Positions 15,836-20,763 of a stretch of 20,763 nucleotides of DNA are shown one piece after another (positions within the stretch are counted from its first letter, which is position 1; each line of letters begins with the position of its first letter). Both the position numbers and the translations under genes were made by a program. The DNA is taken from contig PHCD01000022.1 of the NCBI GenBank assembly GCA_002842135.1, forward strand, positions 1 through 20,763, written 5' to 3'. The notes beneath the pieces were generated by a model that had not been told where the DNA came from, ran no database searches, and saw nothing but the letters and a program-made list of their open reading frames with translations. Source of the DNA: Betaproteobacteria bacterium HGW-Betaproteobacteria-8. GTDB taxonomy: Bacteria; Pseudomonadota; Gammaproteobacteria; Burkholderiales; Methylophilaceae.

Positions 15836-17308
15836 TTAACCCGCATTCGGGCTCAGCTTGCCTTCACCTTCAATACCTGCGGCTTCAACACCCACGCTGC
15901 CTTTACGGATGGTTTTGTAAACGTTGTAGCACATCAACACCATACCAGCGAGGAAGAAGGCACCGCCAACTGCACGCATGATGTAGAACGGATGCGCTGC
16001 AGCAACAGACTCAACGAAGGAGTACTGCAGGTTACCGAAGTCATCGAAAGCGCGCCACATCAGGCCTTGCATGATGCCGGAAATCCACATCGCCGTGATG
16101 TAAAGCAGGATACCGATAGTCGCCAGCCAGAAGTGGACATTAATCAACTTCGAGCTGTGTATAGGCGTATTCCACAAGCGCGGCACCAGGTGGTACAGAC
16201 TGCCAAAGGAAACCATTGCCACCCAGCCCAGAGCGCCGGAATGCACGTGACCAACAGTCCAGTCGGTGTAATGCGAAAGTGCATTCACATCCTTCAGCGA
16301 CATCATCGGGCCTTCGAAAGTGGACATGCCGTAAAAGGACAGGGCCACAATCAAGAAACGCATGATCGGGTCAGTACGCAGCTTGTCCCATGCACCTGAC
16401 AAGGTCAGGATACCGTTGATCATGCCGCCCCATGAAGGCAGTAGCAGCATGATGGAGAATGTCGCAGCCAGCGTCGATGTCCAGTCAGGAATCGCTGTCC
16501 AGTGCAAGTGGTGAGAACCCGCCCACATGTAAAGGAAGATCAGTGCCCAGAAGTGGATCACGGACAGACGATAGGAATAAACCGGGCGGCCAGCCTGCTT
16601 GGGCACAAAGTAGTACATCATGCCGAGGAAGGCTGCTGTCAGGAAGAAACCTACGGCATTGTGGCCGTACCACCACTGTGTCATGGCATCTTGTGCGCCA
16701 GAGAACAGGCTGTAGGACTTCATTGAGAACAACTCAACAGGAACTGCGAGATTATTGAATACATGCAACAGGGCGGTTGCGAGGATGAATGCCAGGAAGA
16801 ACCAGTTGGCAACGTAGATATGCGGCTGCTTGCGCTTCATCAGCGTGCCAACGAACACCACCAGGTAAGCCACCCAGACAAACAGGATCAGCAAGTCGGT
16901 CGGCCATTCCATTTCGGCATATTCACGGCCCTGGCTGTGACCAAGCACGTTGCCGAGCGCTGCAAACACGATGGCGGCCTGCCAGCCCCAGAAAGTGAAA
17001 TTGGCCAGCCCATCACTGAAAAGCCGCGCCTGCGAAGTGCGCTGCACTACATAGTAGGAAGTCGCGAACAGTGCGCTACCACCAAAACCGAAAATCACGG
17101 CACCCGTATGTACTGGGCGCAAACGGCCAAAGGTAATGTAGGGGCTATCAAAATTAAGTATCGGGAATGCCAGCTCGGAGGCGATATAAACGCCAACAAA
17201 CATGCCAATTGCACCCCAGATTAATGTCATGATGGTGAATTTACGGACAATATCGTAGTTATATTGCTCGTTAATGCTCACCGTTGCTGCTGTACCCGTC
17301 GCTGCCAT
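15836..17308 (-). CDS. ccoN: cbb3 oxidase catalytic subunit I CcoN
   Basis: CcoN reduces oxygen to water at a haem b3-CuB centre and pumps protons; cbb3 enzymes have high oxygen affinity. The 490-residue product has about 12 membrane helices and all key ligands (numbered from the ATG at 17308): H67 and H356 for low-spin haem b, H354 for haem b3, H216, H266 and H267 for CuB, and Y260 (FLYMWAG), which matches the tyrosine crosslinked to a CuB histidine in known structures. GGGAG at 17317-17321 is 8 bases from this ATG; the adjacent in-frame GTG at 17311 is the alternative. It is the first gene of ccoNOQP and has a likely promoter about 120 bases upstream. Confidence 0.98.
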   Translation of the reverse strand: MAATGTAATVSINEQYNYDIVRKFTIMTLIWGAIGMFVGVYIASELAFPILNFDSPYITFGRLRPVHTGAVIFGFGGSALFATSYYVVQRTSQARLFSDGLANFTFWGWQAAIVFAALGNVLGHSQGREYAEMEWPTDLLILFVWVAYLVVFVGTLMKRKQPHIYVANWFFLAFILATALLHVFNNLAVPVELFSMKSYSLFSGAQDAMTQWWYGHNAVGFFLTAAFLGMMYYFVPKQAGRPVYSYRLSVIHFWALIFLYMWAGSHHLHWTAIPDWTSTLAATFSIMLLLPSWGGMINGILTLSGAWDKLRTDPIMRFLIVALSFYGMSTFEGPMMSLKDVNALSHYTDWTVGHVHSGALGWVAMVSFGSLYHLVPRLWNTPIHSSKLINVHFWLATIGILLYITAMWISGIMQGLMWRAFDDFGNLQYSFVESVAAAHPFYIMRAVGGAFFLAGMVLMCYNVYKTIRKGSVGVEAAGIEGEGKLSPNAG

Positions 17309-17618
17309 CACTACGACTCCCGAAATTCAAACCTGACCAAAGACCTAAAAGTTACAGAGATTACTCAGAAACTTCTTCCACAAACAAAACTGTTAAACCT
17401 TGCTGCAAATGCAACAAAGCAGAATATTATAGACTTCTTACAGCCCGCTAAACAACCCAAAAATTAGCCAGAAACCCTGATTAAGTGACTATGCAGGCGT
17501 ATTGCCACGTTGTGCGGCGCCCGCCTGGTTGCCTATCCATCTGATATGTCTCATGTTTGCGCACCCGCTGCGAGCGCCCTTCACCTCGCCACACCACACC
17601 ACCTGGCTCAGAGGCCTT
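17309..17618. other. Intergenic region between sco1 and ccoN
   Basis: About 310 bases without a convincing gene. The part next to ccoN is A/T-rich and holds the likely promoter (17426-17455), the leader and the ccoN ribosome binding site. The part next to sco1 (about 17490-17610) is G/C-rich; on the minus strand it has one 21-codon frame beginning MRHIRWIGNQ, which has no clear ribosome binding site. I see no U-tract terminator for sco1. Confidence 0.6.
17426..17455 (-). promoter_or_regulatory. Probable sigma70 promoter of ccoNOQP
   Basis: On the minus strand TTGTTT (17455-17450), an 18-base spacer and a perfect TATAAT (17431-17426) precede ccoN, leaving a leader of about 110 bases. An imperfect dyad, TTGCTGC-AAAT-GCAACAA (17400-17417), lies at the expected transcription start. 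No FNR-type TTGAT-N4-ATCAA box is present in the gap. Confidence 0.5.
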
Positions 17619-18206
17619 CTAAAGCAAGCGGCTTAAATCGTGCGCAATCTCTTGCGGCTTCTGGCCGTACTTCAGGTATACCCGAATCTTTCCTTGCTTA
17701 TCATAGACATACACACCAGCACTATGATCGAAGCTGTATCCGCTTTGCCCGGCTTCCTGCTGTTTTGCGTAGAAAATCTTGAAAGCCTTGGCGGTCTGGT
17801 CGATTTCTTCCGTTGTTCCCCTCAAGCCGACAAAACGGCTATCGAATGATGGCACGAACTGCGCCAGAACCTCCTGCGTGTCCCGCTCCGGGTCAACCGT
17901 GATAAACAGAACCTGCACCTCATCGCTGTTCTTTCCCATCAACCTCATGGCTGCAGCCATATCCGCCATGGTGGTCGGGCAGATGTCCGGGCAATGCGTA
18001 AAACCAAAGAACAAGGCAATGACCTTGCCCTTGTAATCAGAAAGCTGCCTGACCTCGCCATGATGATCGGTCAGCTTGAAGCCTGTAGCGAAATCGGCAC
18101 CCGTGATATCCGTCCCGAAAAACGGGACTTCTTCACTGGAGGAACTGCAGGCTGAAAGCAGGACAACCATAAGGGCCGTCAGGAAATAAGCAAAATATCT
18201 GGTCAC
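17619..18206 (-). CDS. sco1: SCO1/SenC copper chaperone lipoprotein
   Basis: Sco1/SenC proteins bind copper in the periplasm through a thioredoxin-like fold and help load the copper site of haem-copper oxidases. The 195-residue product begins with a lipoprotein signal (LLSAC, lipidated C20), so it should be membrane-anchored on the periplasmic side. It has the copper-binding FTHCPDICP motif (C72, C76), ITVDPERDT (102-110), and the third ligand H161 in SFDHSAGVYVYD. The start is a GTG at 18206 with AAGG eight bases upstream. It lies upstream of ccoN on the same strand, which fits a role in cbb3 assembly, and is divergent from the TpsB gene. Confidence 0.96.
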   Translation of the reverse strand: MTRYFAYFLTALMVVLLSACSSSSEEVPFFGTDITGADFATGFKLTDHHGEVRQLSDYKGKVIALFFGFTHCPDICPTTMADMAAAMRLMGKNSDEVQVLFITVDPERDTQEVLAQFVPSFDSRFVGLRGTTEEIDQTAKAFKIFYAKQQEAGQSGYSFDHSAGVYVYDKQGKIRVYLKYGQKPQEIAHDLSRLL

Positions 18207-18296
18207 GATTTAGCCTTGATTTTTAATCTGGAATTTAAAACTTGTGCTCGAAAGGATTCTAGCACGCCCCGGGTGGCATGAATTCTGCAGGCAGCA

Positions 18297-18339
18297 TTGA
18301 CGCATGATTTCTCAAAACATATTGAAGCCATATCGATAT
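18297..18339 (+). promoter_or_regulatory. Possible promoter with a palindrome at the start site, upstream of tpsB
   Basis: TTGACG (18297-18302), a 17-base spacer and TATTGA (18320-18325) form a moderate sigma70 match about 105 bases before the TpsB start. The perfect palindrome ATATCGATAT (18330-18339) covers the predicted transcription start and could be an operator. The rest of the 224-base gap between sco1 and tpsB shows nothing else I can name. Confidence 0.3.
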
Positions 18340-18430
18340 TAAGAGAAAAGCTCAAACAATCCAGAAAGTTAAGTATGGTTCACCGAAGCATTAACTGTAA
18401 AATCCAATGATTACACTGCACCCATAAGCC

Positions 18431-20161
18431 ATGTTTTTAAATTTCATACAAAAATGCCATAAACAGGGCTTGAAAGCCGTCATTGCCAGCTTGTCAATTT
18501 ACGCCTGCCTGGCCGCTCCAATATCCTTCGCGGGACCCGTGCTTCCCGATCCGGCCAACATCCCCAAAGCAGAACCGCAACAAGAATTCCCGCAAATCGA
18601 AGTTCCCGGCGTTGAGGACAAAGCCCGGCCAGCCATACAGCAACCTTCAGGCGAAGAGGCCATCCTGGTCCAAGTCGATGCTTTCATCTTTTCAGGCAAT
18701 ACATCGATTGCCGATCACCAACTGGCCAGCCTCATAAGCCATTTCACCGGTCGACAGCTCAGCATCAGGGATTTGAATCAGGCGGTTGACATATTGACAT
18801 TGCACTACCGGGAACAAGGCTTTCTACTTGCCCAAGCTTATTTGCCAGAGCAGGAAATCAGCAGCAACACCATAGAAATCGCCATTATCGAAGGCCAACT
18901 CGGCGAACTGGAATTCAGCCCAGCCGAAGGGCTTGACGAAACATTTCTCAGATCGGTCGCCAAACGCCAGTTGCAAACTGCTGACACCATCCGCGAAAAC
19001 AACCTGATACGCAATGTCACCATACTCAACTCGTTTCCCGGCATCAAGGCTATAGCGCAACTCAATCCGGGTGCAAAGACAGGCACCAGCGATGCGACCA
19101 TCACGCTGGAAAAAGAACCGCGCTGGCGGGGCATTCTTTCCGCCAACACTTTTGGCAACCGGTACACCGGGCGGGAAGTGCTCAATGGCACGCTGTTCCT
19201 GAACAACCTGACTGGCAGAGGAGACCAGGCAACGCTCAACTTGTTGTCATCCAATCATGAAGGTCAGCGAGGCATCCAGCTGGGTTACCTGTTACCTGTG
19301 CATGCATCAGGCACATTGCTCAGTTTCAACTACAGCTATGTGGATTATCGGCTGGGTGGAGAATTCTCCGCCCTGAAGGCTTCGGGAGATAGCGAATACA
19401 TCAGCATTGGACTGGACCAACCGCTGATTCGCTCCAGGCATCGGAACCTGACAGCCAGGACCCACATTTCCCACAAGGAAGTCAGCGACGATGTAGCGAC
19501 ATTTCTGTTGAAAAACCGTCGAAATATAGACGCGCTGGACTTCAGTTTATATGCTGACAGGCGCGACAGAACATCCAGTGGATTCAGCCAATTAGGCATC
19601 AACATAAAAGCCGGTCACGTCGATTTTCGCAATGATGTCGCCCAAGGCCTTGACGACACCGGCGCCGAAACCGCAGGTGAGTTCATCAAATACAACCTGT
19701 TCGCATCGCGCATCCAGCCTGTCTCCCAACGCATCAACCTGATCATGCATGCTGAATATCAAGGCACCAACAAGAACCTGGACAGCGCCGAAAAGCTTTC
19801 CATCGGGGGCATCAATCGCTGGCGTGCATTTGCCGAATTACCCACCTCAGCAGACCGGGGCCTGATTGCAGGGTTCGAATTGCGGGCCATGCTCGCCCAG
19901 GAAAATATACTGGCAAGCTTTTTGCGGACTACTACATTGAGCCCATATGTCTTTTATGACGCAGGCCGCGGAATTATCAATCACTCGGCCCTCAGCGAAG
20001 ACAACCATGTGAGATCGACGCATGCCGGCTTGGGAGTGGACGCCACTTTCGCTCAACGCTGGTATCTGGGCCTGGCGCTCTCGCATCAGAAGCGTGATAT
20101 CGATGGCAGCGGATCGGAACGCGAAACCCGCGCATGGGGACAGGTACAGATGGCGTTTTGA
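18431..20161 (+). CDS. TpsB outer-membrane transporter of a two-partner secretion system (FhaC/ShlB family)
   Basis: TpsB proteins are 16-strand outer-membrane barrels with periplasmic POTRA domains that export a partner TpsA exoprotein. The 576-residue product is of normal length. It has a signal peptide (cut expected after FA at 34), a proline-rich linker (36-75), POTRA1 (about 80-155, VDAFIFSGNTSI... to IIEGQLGEL), POTRA2 (about 160-228) and a barrel from about 230, ending in phenylalanine as outer-membrane proteins do. FYDAG (508-512) is conserved. The plug-loop motif usually written VRGY appears as WRAF (464-467, in GGINRWRAF), with the key arginine kept. The ATG at 18431 lacks a strong ribosome binding site. 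Its partner starts 83 bases downstream. Confidence 0.94.
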   Translation: MFLNFIQKCHKQGLKAVIASLSIYACLAAPISFAGPVLPDPANIPKAEPQQEFPQIEVPGVEDKARPAIQQPSGEEAILVQVDAFIFSGNTSIADHQLASLISHFTGRQLSIRDLNQAVDILTLHYREQGFLLAQAYLPEQEISSNTIEIAIIEGQLGELEFSPAEGLDETFLRSVAKRQLQTADTIRENNLIRNVTILNSFPGIKAIAQLNPGAKTGTSDATITLEKEPRWRGILSANTFGNRYTGREVLNGTLFLNNLTGRGDQATLNLLSSNHEGQRGIQLGYLLPVHASGTLLSFNYSYVDYRLGGEFSALKASGDSEYISIGLDQPLIRSRHRNLTARTHISHKEVSDDVATFLLKNRRNIDALDFSLYADRRDRTSSGFSQLGINIKAGHVDFRNDVAQGLDDTGAETAGEFIKYNLFASRIQPVSQRINLIMHAEYQGTNKNLDSAEKLSIGGINRWRAFAELPTSADRGLIAGFELRAMLAQENILASFLRTTTLSPYVFYDAGRGIINHSALSEDNHVRSTHAGLGVDATFAQRWYLGLALSHQKRDIDGSGSERETRAWGQVQMAF

Positions 20162-20187
20162 GGAAAGCCAATCCAGATAACTGGGGT

Positions 20188-20217
20188 CATGCAAACAGGC
20201 TACATGCAAACAGCCTA
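20188..20217 (+). repeat. 15-bp tandem repeat between tpsB and tpsA
   Basis: CATGCAAACAGGCTA (20188-20202) is followed immediately by CATGCAAACAGCCTA (20203-20217), 14 of 15 bases the same. The single difference allows AGGCT/AGCCT pairing. It has no U-tract and no clear role. Confidence 0.75.
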
Positions 20218-20244
20218 TAGCTAACAAATTGACAAATATTGAAA

Positions 20245-20763
20245 ATGCACAAAGCAAAATTTGAAGGGGATCAAGCCGGGTTCAAACTGAAACCCGCGGC
20301 CAGAATCAGCCTGCTTCTGGCATTCTCAGTGGCTGCTGCAATGAACGCCGGGACAGTATTCGCGCTACCAGCCGGGGAACAGGTCGCTGCCGGCACGGCA
20401 ACATTCCAGCGCCAGGGTAATACCCTGCGCATCGACCAGACCTCGCAAAAAACAATCGTGAACTGGCAGTCCTTCGGCATCGCCGCCCACGAAGCCGTCA
20501 ACCTGTACCAACCAAAGCATGGCACTGCCCTCTTCCGGGTATTGGGCTCCGACCCTTCACAAATCTACGGCAAACTGACCGCAACCGGCAGCCTGTATCT
20601 CAGCAACCCCAATGGCATCCTGTTCGGGCCGGGCGCACAGGTCGACGTCGGTAGCTTGGTCGCCACCACCATGCGCATCAGCGACCAGGACTTCCTGGCT
20701 GACCGCTTGCATTTTTTCTCTGAATCCGATGCCTCTGTCGTCAACCAGGGAGTGATCCGGACC
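20245..20763 (+). CDS. TpsA exoprotein with filamentous haemagglutinin-type TPS domain, 3' part outside window
   Basis: The frame is open from the ATG at 20245 to the right edge (173 codons), so only the N-terminus is seen. It has a long signal peptide (about 40 residues, hydrophobic core 21-33, ending AGTVFA before LPAG). The TPS secretion domain follows: LPAGEQVAAGTATFQRQGNT, IDQTSQKTIVNWQSFGI (64-80), VNLYQP (85-90), and the hallmark NPNGILFG (121-128). This domain is recognised by the TpsB POTRA domains and starts the beta-helix fold of the exported protein. The upstream TpsB gene makes the pair an operon. No ribosome binding site stands out, and the signal peptide lacks the ESPR consensus. 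The passenger's activity cannot be told from here. Confidence 0.9.
   Translation, partial: MHKAKFEGDQAGFKLKPAARISLLLAFSVAAAMNAGTVFALPAGEQVAAGTATFQRQGNTLRIDQTSQKTIVNWQSFGIAAHEAVNLYQPKHGTALFRVLGSDPSQIYGKLTATGSLYLSNPNGILFGPGAQVDVGSLVATTMRISDQDFLADRLHFFSESDASVVNQGVIRT

Noticed and set aside
17490..17565. 21-codon minus-strand frame after sco1 as a small protein gene
   Set aside because: No clear ribosome binding site, no membrane helix or motif, and too short to support from sequence alone.
18211..18230. TTGATTTTTAATCTGG near the sco1 start as an FNR/ANR site
   Set aside because: The half-sites have the wrong spacing and the second half matches ATCAA poorly.
20229..20234. TTGACA before tpsA as a -35 promoter element
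   Set aside because: The matching -10 position would fall after the start codon of tpsA, and there is no good -10 there.

Overview
The window is ordinary, gene-dense chromosomal DNA from a Gram-negative bacterium, most likely a betaproteobacterium of the Nitrosomonadales/Methylophilaceae kind. That placement is an inference from gene order (corC, lnt, glyQ, glyS, gmhB, plsC and a YgjP-type hydrolase in a row), from protein signatures such as the KHQSAWET acyltransferase motif, and from a GC content that looks slightly above half. No rRNA or tRNA gene, CRISPR array, prophage or complete insertion sequence was seen.

Region 1 (1-8605) is an envelope and translation cluster. It starts with the 3' part of corC, followed by a small secreted protein of unknown function. 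The mechanosensitive channel gene mscL runs the opposite way, separated from the small gene by a strong two-way terminator. Then come lnt (lipoprotein acylation), glyQ and glyS (glycyl-tRNA synthetase), gmhB (LPS heptose synthesis), plsC (phospholipid synthesis) and a YgjP-like zinc hydrolase. A 149-bp inverted-repeat element fills the space between glyS and gmhB and ends directly at the gmhB start codon.

Region 2 (8606-18206) is a complete cbb3 cytochrome c oxidase locus. After a small DUF805 membrane protein on the plus strand, everything is on the minus strand. In transcription order it is a Sco1-type copper chaperone, ccoN, ccoO, ccoQ, ccoP (structural subunits, with a terminator after ccoP), then ccoG, ccoH (fixH) and ccoI (assembly and copper supply). 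The genes together encode a high-affinity terminal oxidase plus the factors that deliver copper to it. I found no ccoS, and the FixH protein carries an unusual multi-span membrane extension.

Region 3 (18207-20763) starts a two-partner secretion system on the plus strand: a TpsB outer-membrane transporter, then the first 173 codons of a TpsA exoprotein with a filamentous-haemagglutinin-type secretion domain. The cargo lies beyond the right edge, so its function (adhesin, toxin or other) cannot be read here.

I did not find a clearly new multi-gene system. The best candidates for a second look are the inverted-repeat element at 6482-6630, the long FixH, the TpsB with an altered VRGY motif together with its unseen TpsA cargo, and the orphan secreted protein at 927-1325.
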